From assembly GCF_019226825.1 (NCBI RefSeq), contig NZ_CP076643.1, positions 2,294,001 to 2,358,000 on the forward strand: 64,000 nucleotides of DNA. Reading direction: 5' to 3'. The translations under genes were made by a program, and so were the position numbers. Of the stretch, positions 9,530 to 19,046 are shown piece after piece (positions within the stretch are counted from its first letter, which is position 1; each line of letters begins with the position of its first letter). A model generated the notes under the pieces. It saw nothing but the letters and a program-made list of their open reading frames with translations. It did not search any database and had not been told where the DNA came from. This DNA comes from Vibrio ostreae. GTDB taxonomy: Bacteria; Pseudomonadota; Gammaproteobacteria; Enterobacterales; Vibrionaceae.

Positions 9530-11527
9530 TTACGCCAGCAGTTCGTTCGCCGTATTGACCACGTTTTCCGCCGTGAAGCCGAACATCTTGAACAGCTCGC
9601 CCGCTGGTGCAGATTCACCGAAAGTAGTCATACCGATGATACGACCGCCAAAGCCGACGTACTTGTACCAGAAGTCTGCGATGCCCGCTTCAACCGCGAT
9701 ACGTGCGGTGACGTCTGATGGCAGTACCGCTTCACGGTAAGCCGCATCCTGCTTGTCGAAGGTGTCAGTCGATGGCATAGACACCACGCGAACCTGCTTA
9801 CCTGCGGCAGTCAGTTGCGCTGCGGCTTGTACGGTCAGTTCCACTTCAGAGCCAGTCGCGATCAGGATCAGCTCAGGTTTGCCGGCACAATCTTGCAGGA
9901 TATAACCGCCTTTGGCGATGTCCGCCACTTGCTGCGCGCTGCGCGCTTGCTGAGCCAGGTTCTGACGCGAGAAGATCAGCGCCGATGGCGCATCTTTACG
10001 CTCGATAGCCAGTTTCCACGCGACCGCAGATTCGACCTGGTCACACGGGCGCCACGTGCTCATGTTTGGTGTCATACGCAGTGACGCGATCTGCTCGACC
10101 GGTTGGTGAGTCGGGCCATCTTCACCCAGACCGATGGAGTCGTGAGTGTAGACCTGGATGTTCTGAATCTTCATCAGCGCCGCCATACGCATCGCGTTAC
10201 GTGCGTATTCCATGAACATCAGGAAAGTCGCGCCGTAAGGCACGAAACCACCGTGCAGGGCAATACCGTTGATGATGGCGGTCATACCGAATTCACGTAC
10301 ACCATAGTGGATGTAGTTTCCGGCGAAATCTTCGTGAGTCAGCGACTTAGAGCCAGACCACATGGTCAGGTTAGACGGAGCCAGGTCGGCTGAGCCGCCC
10401 ATGAATTCAGGCAGGATCTTACCGAACGCTTCCAGCGCGTTTTGGGACGCTTTACGTGACGCAATGTTGGCCGGATTGGCTTGCAGATCAGCAATCACTG
10501 CGCTGGTCACTTGTTCCCAGTCAGCCGGCAGATCACCGGCCATGCGGCGCTGGTATTCCGCCGCTTCGGCCGGGTAAGCCTCAGCGTAGGCTGCAAATTT
10601 TTCATTCCAGGCGGCTTCTTTGGCTGCACCGGCTTCTTTGGCATCCCACTCGGCGTAGATATCGGCCGGGATTTCAAACGCGCCGTATTCCCAACCGAGG
10701 AATTCACGCGCAGCTTTGATTTCGTCTGCGCCCAGCGGAGCGCCGTGACAGTCGTGTGAGCCCGCTTTGTTTGGTGAACCAAAACCGATGATGGTCTTGG
10801 TACAGATCAGGGTCGGACGACCGGTTTCCGCCTGTGCGGCTTCGATAGCTGCATTAATCGCTTCTGGATCGTGACCGTCTACTGCCGGGATAACGTGCCA
10901 GCCGTAAGCTTCGAAACGTTTTGGCGTATCGTCAGAGAACCAGCCTTCAACGTGACCGTCGATAGAGATGCCGTTGTCATCCCAGAAGGCAATCAGTTTG
11001 CCCAGACCGAGCGTACCGGCCAGAGAACATGCTTCGTGCGAGATGCCTTCCATCAGACAGCCGTCGCCCAGGAATGCATAAGTAAAGTGGTCAACGATGT
11101 CGTGACCTTCTTTATTGAACTGCGCGGCCAGCGCTTTTTCCGCAATCGCCATACCCACGGCGTTAGTGATACCCTGACCCAGCGGACCTGTGGTGGTCTC
11201 GATGCCTGGTGCGTAACCGTATTCAGGGTGACCCGGGGTTTTCGAGTGCAGCTGACGGAAGTTTTTCAGGTCGTCGATTGACAGCTCGTAGCCACTCAGG
11301 TGCAGCAGAGAGTAGATCAGCATAGAGCCGTGGCCATTGGACAGCACGAAGCGGTCACGGTCAGCCCAGTTCGGGTTTTGCGGGTTGTGGTTCAGGTGAC
11401 TGCGCCACAGCACTTCAGCGATGTCAGCCATCCCCATCGGGGCGCCTGGGTGACCAGAGTTAGCCTGTTGTACACCATCCATGCTCAGCGCGCGGATTGC
11501 GTTAGCCAGTTGTTTACGGGAAGACAT
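9530..11527 (-). CDS. tkt: Transketolase
   Basis: Thiamine-diphosphate enzyme of the non-oxidative pentose phosphate pathway that moves two-carbon units between ketose donors and aldose acceptors. The 665-residue length is standard. Visible landmarks are SGHPGAPMG near the N-terminus, the ThDP motif [13 protein letters not shown], the central [14 protein letters not shown] and the C-terminal ATGSEVEL. The start [14 protein letters not shown] is preceded by AGGAGCT; an upstream in-frame extension of 15 residues is not family-like. It is divergent from metK. The long leader contains a 10-bp inverted repeat. Confidence 0.97.
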   Translation of the reverse strand: MSSRKQLANAIRALSMDGVQQANSGHPGAPMGMADIAEVLWRSHLNHNPQNPNWADRDRFVLSNGHGSMLIYSLLHLSGYELSIDDLKNFRQLHSKTPGHPEYGYAPGIETTTGPLGQGITNAVGMAIAEKALAAQFNKEGHDIVDHFTYAFLGDGCLMEGISHEACSLAGTLGLGKLIAFWDDNGISIDGHVEGWFSDDTPKRFEAYGWHVIPAVDGHDPEAINAAIEAAQAETGRPTLICTKTIIGFGSPNKAGSHDCHGAPLGADEIKAAREFLGWEYGAFEIPADIYAEWDAKEAGAAKEAAWNEKFAAYAEAYPAEAAEYQRRMAGDLPADWEQVTSAVIADLQANPANIASRKASQNALEAFGKILPEFMGGSADLAPSNLTMWSGSKSLTHEDFAGNYIHYGVREFGMTAIINGIALHGGFVPYGATFLMFMEYARNAMRMAALMKIQNIQVYTHDSIGLGEDGPTHQPVEQIASLRMTPNMSTWRPCDQVESAVAWKLAIERKDAPSALIFSRQNLAQQARSAQQVADIAKGGYILQDCAGKPELILIATGSEVELTVQAAAQLTAAGKQVRVVSMPSTDTFDKQDAAYREAVLPSDVTARIAVEAGIADFWYKYVGFGGRIIGMTTFGESAPAGELFKMFGFTAENVVNTANELLA

Positions 11528-11571
11528 GTCAGCTCCTAAAGCAATATGCGAAAAATATCCGTCGGTCGCCA

Positions 11572-11616
11572 ATTGACCTCACCAAGCCGCTTTCAGGGCG
11601 TGACGTTGAGGTCAAT
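11572..11616 (-). other. Inverted repeat in the tkt leader
   Basis: ATTGACCTCA at 11572-11581 is perfectly complementary to TGAGGTCAAT at 11607-11616 with a 25-nt loop, directly upstream of the tkt ribosome binding site. It could be an mRNA leader hairpin or an operator. Confidence 0.5.
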
Positions 11617-11783
11617 CGGGGAGAAAATTGGCCGATATTGTCGCAAAGCCGGATCGGCACTGCAAACCTTTTGCTGGCGCTTTGTTCCAATTTTGCAATG
11701 CTTTACGACATATTGATGCACAAAGCCTGCAAAAGTCCTGCCGATAAGCAAACGTTTGGTTAGCAATCATTCAAAAAAAGAGC

Positions 11784-11843
11784 TTGTAATTTAAGCATTC
11801 AAAACTAGAATAGACGTCTAGATGTAGAAACGCCTACATAATG
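11784..11843 (+). promoter_or_regulatory. metK promoter with MetJ operator
   Basis: A -35-like TTGTAA (11784-11789) and a -10-like TAGAAT (11806-11811) have a 16-bp spacer. They are followed by four contiguous 8-bp met-box-like units: AGACGTCT (perfect consensus), AGATGTAG, AAACGCCT and ACATAATG (11812-11843). Tandem 8-mers of this kind are the binding site of the SAM-dependent repressor MetJ, so metK is probably repressed when methionine/SAM is plentiful. Confidence 0.8.
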
Positions 11844-11905
11844 AACGATTTTACAGAGCAGTGACCACGGCGCACTGCTCTTTTGATTATAGAATTGGAG
11901 CAATC

Positions 11906-13060
11906 ATGGCTAAGCACCTGTTTACTTCTGAATCAGTATCAGAAGGCCATCCGGATAAAATCGCAGACCAAATCTCTGATGCGGTTTTAGATGCCATTTT
12001 GGAACAAGATCCAAAAGCACGTGTTGCTTGTGAAACTTACGTGAAAACCGGCATGGTTATGGTCGGTGGTGAAATCACCACTTCAGCTTGGGTTGATATC
12101 GAAGAGCTGACGCGTGAAACCGTACGTGAAATTGGCTACACCCACTCAGACATGGGTTTCGATGCGGACTCTTGTGCGGTACTGAACACCATCGGTAAAC
12201 AGTCTCCAGACATCAACCAGGGCGTCGACAAATCTGACCCTAAAGAACAGGGCGCCGGCGACCAGGGCATCATGTTCGGTTATGCATGTAACGAAACTGA
12301 CGTGCTGATGCCTGCACCAATTACATACTCTCACCGTCTGGTTGAGCGTCAGGCGAAAGTGCGTAAGAACGGCACCCTGCCGTGGTTGCGTCCGGATGCA
12401 AAATCTCAGGTCACTTTCCAGTACGACCAGGGCAAGATCGTCGGTATCGACGCGGTGGTTCTGTCAACGCAACACTGTGATTCAATCTCTACCCCGGATC
12501 TGCGTGAAGCGGTGATGGAAGAGATCATTAAGCCGGTTCTGCCAGCTGAATGGCTGAACAAAGAGACAAAATTCTTCATCAACCCAACCGGCCGTTTCGT
12601 TATCGGTGGTCCTATGGGTGACTGTGGCCTGACCGGTCGTAAGATCATCGTTGATACTTACGGCGGCGCAGCACGTCACGGTGGTGGTGCATTCTCTGGT
12701 AAAGATCCATCAAAAGTAGACCGCAGTGCAGCGTACGCCGCGCGTTACGTAGCGAAAAACATTGTTGCTGCCGGTATGGCTGACCGCTGTGAGATCCAGC
12801 TGTCTTACGCTATCGGTGTTGCGGATCCAACCTCAATCATGGTGGAAACGTTCGGTACTGAAAAAGTCTCACACGACATCATCATTGAAGCGGTACGTCA
12901 GTTCTTCGATCTGCGTCCGTACGGTCTGCAAGAGATGCTGAACCTGCTGCAACCTATCTACAAGAAGACCGCAGCATACGGTCACTTCGGCCGCGAAGAG
13001 TTCCCTTGGGAAGCCACTGACAAAGCCGCTGAACTGCGTGACTTCGCGGGTCTGAAATAA
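11906..13060 (+). CDS. metK: S-adenosylmethionine synthetase
   Basis: Makes S-adenosylmethionine from methionine and ATP. The protein has 384 residues starting [18 protein letters not shown], with TTGGAG upstream; an in-frame ATG 45 nt earlier lies past the MetJ boxes and would add a non-conserved segment. Signatures are [13 protein letters not shown] (ATP/metal site), [12 protein letters not shown] and the Gly-rich GGGAFSGKD. It is preceded by a MetJ operator and followed by its own terminator, so it is a single-gene unit. Confidence 0.98.
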   Translation: MAKHLFTSESVSEGHPDKIADQISDAVLDAILEQDPKARVACETYVKTGMVMVGGEITTSAWVDIEELTRETVREIGYTHSDMGFDADSCAVLNTIGKQSPDINQGVDKSDPKEQGAGDQGIMFGYACNETDVLMPAPITYSHRLVERQAKVRKNGTLPWLRPDAKSQVTFQYDQGKIVGIDAVVLSTQHCDSISTPDLREAVMEEIIKPVLPAEWLNKETKFFINPTGRFVIGGPMGDCGLTGRKIIVDTYGGAARHGGGAFSGKDPSKVDRSAAYAARYVAKNIVAAGMADRCEIQLSYAIGVADPTSIMVETFGTEKVSHDIIIEAVRQFFDLRPYGLQEMLNLLQPIYKKTAAYGHFGREEFPWEATDKAAELRDFAGLK

Positions 13061-13115
13061 GTTCTTTCAACGGACATAAGTTCAGCCAGCGCACATCATA
13101 AAGCGCCACATTTCA

Positions 13116-13147
13116 AAGCCCTTGCCATCGCGCCAGGGCTTTTTTAT
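13116..13147 (+). terminator. Terminator of metK
   Basis: Stem AAGCCC...GGGCTT followed by T6, 56 bp after the metK stop. Confidence 0.8.
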
Positions 13148-13264
13148 TCCCCCTCTTTCTTGCCCGCTTACTTGCCCGCTTAGCTCGCTGCCTATCAGTG
13201 CTTTCAATCTGCTATTGCCTGGTTAAATTTTATTCGTTTATTTGTGTTTTTGCTGCACGTCAGC

Positions 13265-13352
13265 AATAGTTAATACGAACAGACTGAATAGTTAACACCA
13301 ACAGACGCAATCGTTCATACCAACAGACGAAATAATGAATACCGATAGAATT
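13265..13352. repeat. Four-copy 22-bp tandem repeat
   Basis: Four degenerate copies with an exact 22-bp period lie at 13265-13286, 13287-13308, 13309-13330 and 13331-13352. They share a core like aat-gtta-ac-aacagac and decay towards the last copy. They occupy the gap between metK and the DUF2189 gene; the rest of that 404-bp gap holds only the metK terminator and a short direct repeat cttgcccgctta. Confidence 0.85.
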
Positions 13353-13464
13353 GATACTGCGCTGCCCGGGGGACTTTCCTCTTCAAGACACCACGCTCTT
13401 GCAAGGCACCCCGCTGGCTGCGTTCCTTATCCCACTGCTGTGCCTAATCGATCAGGGAGGATTT

Positions 13465-14262
13465 ATGCCTCGTACGGTTCACTCTTCCGACTTCGACCAT
13501 AAGCAAAAAGAAGTCGGTCCACAGGAATACGCCCGCACGCTGCCATGTAACTCGGTGAGTGTGTCTGCTCCGTTTCACTGGCTGGCGCTCGGCCTGCATG
13601 ACTTTATCCGCATGCCGCTCATCAGCGCGTTCTACGGGCTGTGCTTTATGGCCGCCGCGATCGGTATTGTGCTGCTGGTGCAGTGGCAAGGCACCCACCT
13701 GGTCATTCTGCCCAGTCTGGTGATCTATATGCTGATTGGCCCTTTCCTTGCGCTCGGTTTGTACGCCGCGAGCTGGGAACGGGAGAAAGGCCACTCCGCC
13801 GGTCTGCTCCATTCGATTAAAGCCATTACCCGTAACTCCAGTTCACAGTGGGCATTTGCGGTGATGCTGGCCGTGGCGATGATTTTCTGGATGCGGATTG
13901 CCGCGCTGCTGCACGCGCTCTATCCGTCGGTGCAGGGCGCGCCGCTGACCGACTTCCTGCCGTTTCTGGTGATTGGCTCGCTGGTCGGTTTCGTGATTGC
14001 CTGTGTCATCTTCAGTATCTCGGCGTTTTCGATTCCGTTGATGATGGAGCGCCGCGTCGATGTGATGACCGCCGTGTTCAGCAGCTTTAACGCGGTGAAG
14101 TCCAACATTCAGGCCATGATCGTCTGGGCCGGGGTGATTGGCGGCGGGATCCTGATTGGCTTTGCCACCTACGGTATCGGTATGCTGTTTACTATGCCGA
14201 TTCTCGGCTACAGCACCTGGCACGCCTACCATGCGATCATCAAGAAGAAACATGACGGCTAA
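13465..14262 (+). CDS. DUF2189 family integral membrane protein
   Basis: Multi-pass inner-membrane protein of unknown function. The 265-residue product has about six hydrophobic segments: residues about 50-75 and 80-98, a pair around 130-150 and 168-195, and two near 210-255. The soluble N-terminus is short, and the Lys-rich C-terminus (IIKKKHDG) is probably cytoplasmic. Motifs such as PLISAFYGLCF and GPFLALGLYAASWEREKG fit DUF2189. The start MPRTVHSSD has a strong AGGGAGG 4 nt upstream. It is a stand-alone gene with its own terminator. Confidence 0.85.
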   Translation: MPRTVHSSDFDHKQKEVGPQEYARTLPCNSVSVSAPFHWLALGLHDFIRMPLISAFYGLCFMAAAIGIVLLVQWQGTHLVILPSLVIYMLIGPFLALGLYAASWEREKGHSAGLLHSIKAITRNSSSQWAFAVMLAVAMIFWMRIAALLHALYPSVQGAPLTDFLPFLVIGSLVGFVIACVIFSISAFSIPLMMERRVDVMTAVFSSFNAVKSNIQAMIVWAGVIGGGILIGFATYGIGMLFTMPILGYSTWHAYHAIIKKKHDG

Positions 14263-14378
14263 TCCTGGCCACAAGCGGACAATGTGTAACAAATGACACT
14301 GATGTCAAAGGTCTCCAACCTGACTCACTGTCCCGTCCACTGGATACTACAGCGAGTACGGTCAACAGTGTTATGATA

Positions 14379-14410
14379 AAACCTCAGCCAAATGCTGAGG
14401 TTTTTTTTTA
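14379..14410 (+). terminator. Terminator of the DUF2189 gene
   Basis: Stem ACCTCAGC/GCTGAGGT with a short loop, then T9. Confidence 0.9.
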
Positions 14411-14475
14411 TCTTTTCTCTCGTGCCCCCGTGACCACACGCCGTTACTGAGCACGCTTCGCCGGAGTCCCTGTTT

Positions 14476-14976
14476 GTGGTCGATTTTGAACTGCAGTATC
14501 GCGCCAAAGCGCAAATTCAACGTTGTATCGACAAAGCCGAGCGCTATTTTAAGCGTCCCTTTGCCACTCCAAAGCTGAGCTTTCAACTGCGCGGTAAAGT
14601 GGCCGGCAAAGCCTATCTGCAGTTGCAGGAGATCCGTCTCAATCCGGTGCTGTTTGGCGAAAACCCGCACGCTTTCATCGAGGAAGTGGTGCCGCATGAA
14701 ATCGCCCACCTGATCACCTATCAGATTTACGGCCGGGTGCGCCCGCACGGCAGCGAGTGGCAACACATCATGACTGAGGTATTTGGCGTGCCCGCCAATA
14801 CCACCCACCGTTTCTCGGTCGCCTCAGTACAGGGCAAGACCTTTGAGTATCTGTGTGCCTGTAACCGTTATCCGCTCTCGGTGCGCCGCCACAATAAAGT
14901 GCTGCGCAATCAGGCGGTGTACCGCTGCCAGCAGTGCCAGCAAACTCTGACCTTCACCGGCAAACAACTCTCTTAA
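14476..14976 (+). CDS. sprT: SprT family zinc metalloprotease-like protein
   Basis: SprT proteins carry a minimal zincin fold related to the eukaryotic DNA-protein crosslink protease Spartan; the bacterial role is not settled. The 166-residue protein has the zinc motif HEIAHL (in [12 protein letters not shown]) at about residue 75 and a C-terminal zinc-ribbon-like pair CACN...CQQCQ. The reading frame opens at a GTG ([10 protein letters not shown]) with GGAG about 9 nt upstream; no good ATG exists. It is followed by endA on the same strand. Confidence 0.9.
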   Translation: MVDFELQYRAKAQIQRCIDKAERYFKRPFATPKLSFQLRGKVAGKAYLQLQEIRLNPVLFGENPHAFIEEVVPHEIAHLITYQIYGRVRPHGSEWQHIMTEVFGVPANTTHRFSVASVQGKTFEYLCACNRYPLSVRRHNKVLRNQAVYRCQQCQQTLTFTGKQLS

Positions 14977-15157
14977 AGCTGCGTCTGTGCGGCCATTGCC
15001 GAGCCTGACTTTATCGGACGTTATGCGCTAACGACCACCGCAGCGCGCAAGTTTTGGTCAGACAGTGCGCTGCGTTCCGTAATGATAAAAACATCTGCTC
15101 AAACTGCCATTTATGAGTGATAGACTGGAAAAAATCACACTATAACCAGTCTTTACT

Positions 15158-15873
15158 ATGTTGCGTTTATTACTTGCGCTGGGCTTAAGCAGCCTGGTTT
15201 CGGCAGCCTGGGCTTCAGCACCGACCTCTTTTTATCAGGCCAAAAAGGCCGCACTGACGATTTATCAGGATCATCCGGTCAGCTTTTACTGTGGCTGTAA
15301 CATCACCTGGCAGGGCAAAAAAGGCACACCGGATCTGCAGAGTTGTGGCTATCAGGTGCGCAAACAGCAAAAACGTGCCAGTCGCATCGAATGGGAACAC
15401 GTTGTTCCGGCCTGGCAGTTTGGCCACCAGCTGCAATGCTGGCAAAAAGGCGGGCGCAAAGAGTGCTCACGTCATGACGCCACCTTCAAGCGTATGGAAG
15501 CGGATCTGCACAATCTGACCCCGGCGATCGGTGAGGTGAACGGCGACCGATCCAATCTCAACTTCAGCCAGTGGAACGGCATCGACGGTGCGACTTACGG
15601 CCGCTGCGAAGTACAGGTCAACTTTAAACAGCGCCGGGTGATGCCGCCGGAGGCGCGCGCGGCGCGATTGCACGGACCTATCTGTATATGAGCGACCGCT
15701 ACGGTTTTCGTCTCTCCAAGGCCCAGGCTCAGTTGATGCAGGCCTGGAACCGCCAGTATCCGGTTAACCAGTGGGAGTGCGTGCGCGATCAGCGTATCGA
15801 ACGCATTCAGGGCAACCACAACCCGTATGTCATCGAGCAGTGCCGCAGCTACGCACTGAGCGCCAAACCTTAA
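15158..15873 (+). pseudogene. endA: Endonuclease I, frameshifted in a GC repeat
   Basis: Periplasmic or secreted non-specific DNase of the EndA/Dns family. The first segment has a signal peptide (to about AWASA) and the catalytic region: [53 protein letters not shown]. It then runs out of frame after VMPPEARA and stops. The expected C-terminus ([22 protein letters not shown] to the end) continues in another frame. The switch lies in the low-complexity stretch at about 15649-15666; compared with the V. cholerae protein as I remember it, one C appears to be missing (or two bases added). The active-site part is intact, so a truncated enzyme is conceivable. Sequencing error in the GC repeat is equally possible. 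Confidence 0.9.
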
Positions 15874-15947
15874 TCGTACGCGCTTTATCATCTGCGCGTT
15901 AATCCGCGCGGCCACACCACAGCCTGACTGCCCGGCCGCAAGCGGTC

Positions 15948-16007
15948 GATGACCATGCGGACAGATGACCATGCTGACTTTGCGCCAAAACTGACTTTGT
16001 GCCAAAA
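15948..16007. repeat. Short tandem duplications between endA and rsmE
   Basis: Two copies of a 16-bp unit (gatgaccatgcggaca-like, 15948-15979) run into two copies of a 17-bp unit (ctgactttgcgccaaaa-like, 15974-16007), just before a terminator. Confidence 0.7.
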
Positions 16008-16040
16008 CAAGGGCAATCCGCGATTGCCCCTTGTTTTTTT
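16005..16040 (+). terminator. Terminator downstream of endA
   Basis: A long stem AACAAGGGCAAT / ATTGCCCCTTGTT (one bulge) is followed by T7. Confidence 0.85.
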
Positions 16041-16097
16041 GCTGTAAAGCGCCCATCTTAAGGGCCAGATAATTAGCATAATTTCAGGAATACCAGC

Positions 16098-16829
16098 ATG
16101 CGAGTTCCCCGTATTTATCACCCGCACCCTATTACTCACCTTGGCGCGCTCACTTTGAGTGAGGATGCGGCCGGTCACATCGGGCGCGTACTGCGCATGC
16201 AACCGGGTCAGGAAGTCCTGCTGTTTGACGGCAGTGGCGCGGAATTTCCGGCTGTGATTACCGAATCCGGTAAGAAGCAGGTGGTGGTCGAACTTTCTGA
16301 GCGGGTTGAGAACAGTATTGAGTCCCCGCTCGATCTCCATCTGGGACAAGTCATTTCCCGTGGCGATAAAATGGAGTTCACCATTCAGAAATCGGTCGAG
16401 CTCGGCGTCAACACCATCACACCGCTCATATCTGAGCGCTGCGGCGTCAAGCTGGATCCGAAACGGTTTGAGAAGAAACTGCAGCAATGGCAGAAGATAG
16501 CCATCAGCGCCTGTGAACAGTGTGGCCGTAATATCGTGCCGGAAATTCGTCCGATCATGAGCCTGGAAGAGTGGTGTGGCGAGCAGAGCGACGCGCTCAA
16601 ACTCAACCTGCATCCGCGCGCTAAATATTCCATCAATACCCTGCCACAGCCGGTAAGCAAAGTGCGCCTGCTGATTGGCCCGGAAGGCGGCCTGTCATCA
16701 CAAGAGATCAAGATGACCCGCGATCACCAATTTGAAGAGACGCTGCTCGGCCCGCGCGTACTGCGCACCGAAACCGCAGCCTTAACCGCAATTACAGCCC
16801 TGCAAGTTCGCTTCGGCGATCTTGGCTAA
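16098..16829 (+). CDS. rsmE: 16S rRNA (uracil-1498-N3)-methyltransferase
   Basis: SPOUT-class enzyme that methylates U1498 of 16S rRNA with SAM. The 243-residue product opens with MRVPRIYHP, includes an N-terminal PUA-like part ([19 protein letters not shown]), and ends with the trefoil-knot SAM site: [14 protein letters not shown] and [16 protein letters not shown]. It is the first gene of a tight run rsmE-gshB-yqgE-ruvX and lies 11 bp upstream of gshB, so it is probably co-transcribed with it. Confidence 0.95.
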   Translation: MRVPRIYHPHPITHLGALTLSEDAAGHIGRVLRMQPGQEVLLFDGSGAEFPAVITESGKKQVVVELSERVENSIESPLDLHLGQVISRGDKMEFTIQKSVELGVNTITPLISERCGVKLDPKRFEKKLQQWQKIAISACEQCGRNIVPEIRPIMSLEEWCGEQSDALKLNLHPRAKYSINTLPQPVSKVRLLIGPEGGLSSQEIKMTRDHQFEETLLGPRVLRTETAALTAITALQVRFGDLG

Positions 16830-16840
16830 CGGAGATGAGC

Positions 16841-17797
16841 ATGATTAAACTCGGCATCGTAATGGACCCGATTTCGTCCATTAACATCAAAAAAGACACC
16901 AGCTTCGCCATGATGCTAGAAGCGCAACGTCGCGGTTATGAGATTCATTATATGGAGATGAATGATCTACACTTAGATCAAGGCGTCGCCATGGCTGACA
17001 CCAAAGTTGTCGAGCTGAAAGAAGATCCAACCGGCTGGTATGAATTCAAGTCCGAGCAATCCATCGCCCTGTCTGAACTCGACGCCGTGCTGATGCGTAA
17101 AGATCCTCCGTTTGATACTGAATACATTTACGCGACCTACATTCTGGAACGTGCAGAAGAAGAAGGTACCCTGGTGGTCAACAAGCCACAAAGCCTGCGT
17201 GACTGTAACGAAAAACTGTTCACTGCCTGGTTCCCGGAACTGACGCCGACCACGATGGTGACGCGTAAAGCCGAGAAGATTAAAGCGTTCCGCGAGCAGC
17301 ATGGTGACATTATCCTTAAGCCTCTCGACGGCATGGGCGGCGCCTCGATTTTCCGGGTCAAGCAAGGCGATCCGAACGTGTCGGTGATCATTGAAACGCT
17401 GACCAACCAGGGACAAAACTACTGCATGGCACAGACGTTCGTGCCGGATATCAGCAACGGTGACAAACGTATCCTGGTGGTGGATGGTGAACCGATGCCT
17501 TACTGTCTGGCTCGTATTCCGGCCGCCGGTGAAACCCGTGGTAACCTGGCTGCCGGTGGTCGTGGTGAAGCACGCCCGATCAGCGACACTGATCGCAAGA
17601 TTGCCGAAACCGTGGCACCGGTACTAAAAGAAAAAGGTCTGATCTTTGTCGGCCTTGACGTCATTGGCGATAAACTGACTGAGATTAACGTGACCAGCCC
17701 GACTTGCGTACGCGAGATTGAGGCGGCCTTCGATATCTCAATCACAGGTAAACTGATGGACGCGATTGAGCGTCGTATCAAAGCCTTGTCATTGTAA
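16841..17797 (+). CDS. gshB: Glutathione synthetase
   Basis: ATP-grasp ligase that adds glycine to gamma-glutamylcysteine. The 318-residue protein has the expected [19 protein letters not shown] start, the ATP-grasp segment [16 protein letters not shown], and [14 protein letters not shown] and [13 protein letters not shown] near the C-terminus. I choose the second ATG because GGAG ends 6 nt before it, while the first ATG (16835) overlaps that site. Confidence 0.97.
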   Translation: MIKLGIVMDPISSINIKKDTSFAMMLEAQRRGYEIHYMEMNDLHLDQGVAMADTKVVELKEDPTGWYEFKSEQSIALSELDAVLMRKDPPFDTEYIYATYILERAEEEGTLVVNKPQSLRDCNEKLFTAWFPELTPTTMVTRKAEKIKAFREQHGDIILKPLDGMGGASIFRVKQGDPNVSVIIETLTNQGQNYCMAQTFVPDISNGDKRILVVDGEPMPYCLARIPAAGETRGNLAAGGRGEARPISDTDRKIAETVAPVLKEKGLIFVGLDVIGDKLTEINVTSPTCVREIEAAFDISITGKLMDAIERRIKALSL

Positions 17798-17874
17798 GGA
17801 GCTCCGCTCCTGAAAATTGGGCCTCACTCGCGGTGCAAATACCGCAGTGCCGGCCCTTGCAAGTGGAGACACAG

Positions 17875-18439
17875 ATGAACCTGACCAACCATTTTCTCGT
17901 CGCCATGCCAAGCATGCAGGATCCTTACTTCAAGCACAGTGTGATTTACATCTGTGAACACAATGAAGAGGGGGGCGATGGGGCTGATGATCAATGCTCC
18001 GATTGATGTCACTGTCGGCGGGATGCTCGAGCAGGTTGAAGTGGAAGCGGCGTATCCGCAGTCACACGCTGACAGCCTGAAACGTCCGGTATTTAACGGT
18101 GGGCCGATTTCGGAAGATCGCGGTTTTATTCTGCACCGTCCGAAAGATCATTATGAATCGAGCATTCATATGACCAACGAGATCAGTGTCACCACCTCAA
18201 AAGATATTCTGACGGTACTGGGCACCGATGCCGAGCCAAGCGGCTACATTGTCGCACTGGGTTACTCCGGCTGGTCGCCGGGTCAGCTCGAAGATGAACT
18301 GGCGGAAAACTCCTGGCTGACGATTGAAGCCGATCCGGAGCTGATCTTTAACACCCCGGTGCATGAAAAGTGGAATAAAGCGATTCAGAAACTGGGTATT
18401 AATCCGCACCAGCTGTCCACCCAGACCGGACACGCCTGA
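17875..18439 (+). pseudogene. yqgE: YqgE/AlgH family protein, frameshifted
   Basis: Conserved UPF0301 protein of unknown molecular role, regularly found next to ruvX and gshB. The N-terminus [22 protein letters not shown]...EHNEEG is in one frame and [18 protein letters not shown] onward is in another. The break is a G6 run at 17970-17975; five G would give [13 protein letters not shown] and a normal protein of about 187 residues. The start has GTGGAG upstream. This is the third +/-1-type break in a simple-sequence tract in this window, so sequencing error must be considered. Confidence 0.88.
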
Positions 18440-18467
18440 GCGGCGCGCAATTTAAGAGAAACACCCT

Positions 18468-18893
18468 ATGTCACGCACTATTATGGCGTTTGATTTCGGT
18501 ACTAAGAGTATCGGCAGCGCCATTGGCCAGGAAATCACTGGCACCGCCTCACCATTGAAAGCGTTTAAAGCCAACGATGGCATTCCCAACTGGGATGAGA
18601 TTGAAAAGCAGATCAAAGAGTGGCAACCCGATCTGCTGGTGGTTGGCCTGCCGACTGACCTGCAAGGCAAAGCGCTGGAAACCATTACCCCGCGCGCCAA
18701 GAAGTTTGCCCAGCGGCTGCACGGCCGCTACGGCCTGCCGGTCGAACTGCATGATGAACGGCTGTCAACGGCCGAAGCGCGCGCCGAGCTGTTCTCGATG
18801 GGCGGCTACAAAGCGCTGAGCAAAGGCAACGTCGACTGCCAGTCGGCGGTGGTGATCCTGGAAAGCTGGTTCGAAACCCTGTGGGGCGAATAG
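18468..18893 (+). CDS. ruvX: Holliday junction resolvase-like protein, 16S rRNA 5'-end processing
   Basis: YqgF family, RNase H-like fold; in E. coli it is essential and matures the 16S rRNA 5' end. The 141-residue protein shows the first acidic motif [13 protein letters not shown], the middle [14 protein letters not shown] and the C-terminal [13 protein letters not shown] with the second acidic cluster. It follows yqgE by 28 bp, the usual pairing. Confidence 0.95.
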   Translation: MSRTIMAFDFGTKSIGSAIGQEITGTASPLKAFKANDGIPNWDEIEKQIKEWQPDLLVVGLPTDLQGKALETITPRAKKFAQRLHGRYGLPVELHDERLSTAEARAELFSMGGYKALSKGNVDCQSAVVILESWFETLWGE

Positions 18894-18937
18894 CGACTGA
18901 CTGCGCAGCATTTCCATCCTGCTCCAGCAACAGCATG

Positions 18938-18967
18938 TAAAAAACAGCCTGCTTCGGCTGTTTTTTA
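18938..18967. terminator. Bidirectional terminator between ruvX and pilU
   Basis: Stem AACAGCC/GGCTGTT with A5 before and T6 after. It serves ruvX (plus) and pilU (minus). Confidence 0.85.
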
Positions 18968-18994
18968 TCATTCCCCATCACCCCGGGCGCTGAA

Positions 18995-19046
18995 TCCATA
19001 TACACTTAGTCCATATACACTTAGTCCATATAAACTTAGTCCATAT
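18995..19046. repeat. 15-bp tandem repeat over the pilU stop codon
   Basis: Three copies of a 15-bp unit (tccatatacacttag, last copy with one change) plus a partial fourth lie at 18995-19009, 19010-19024, 19025-19039 and 19040-19046. Because the period is a multiple of three, each copy repeats the terminal Met-Asp-stop of pilU in frame, giving successive TAA codons. Confidence 0.85.

Noticed and set aside
15688..15873. Separate small gene starting [13 protein letters not shown]
   Set aside because: This is the out-of-frame C-terminus of endA, not an independent gene.
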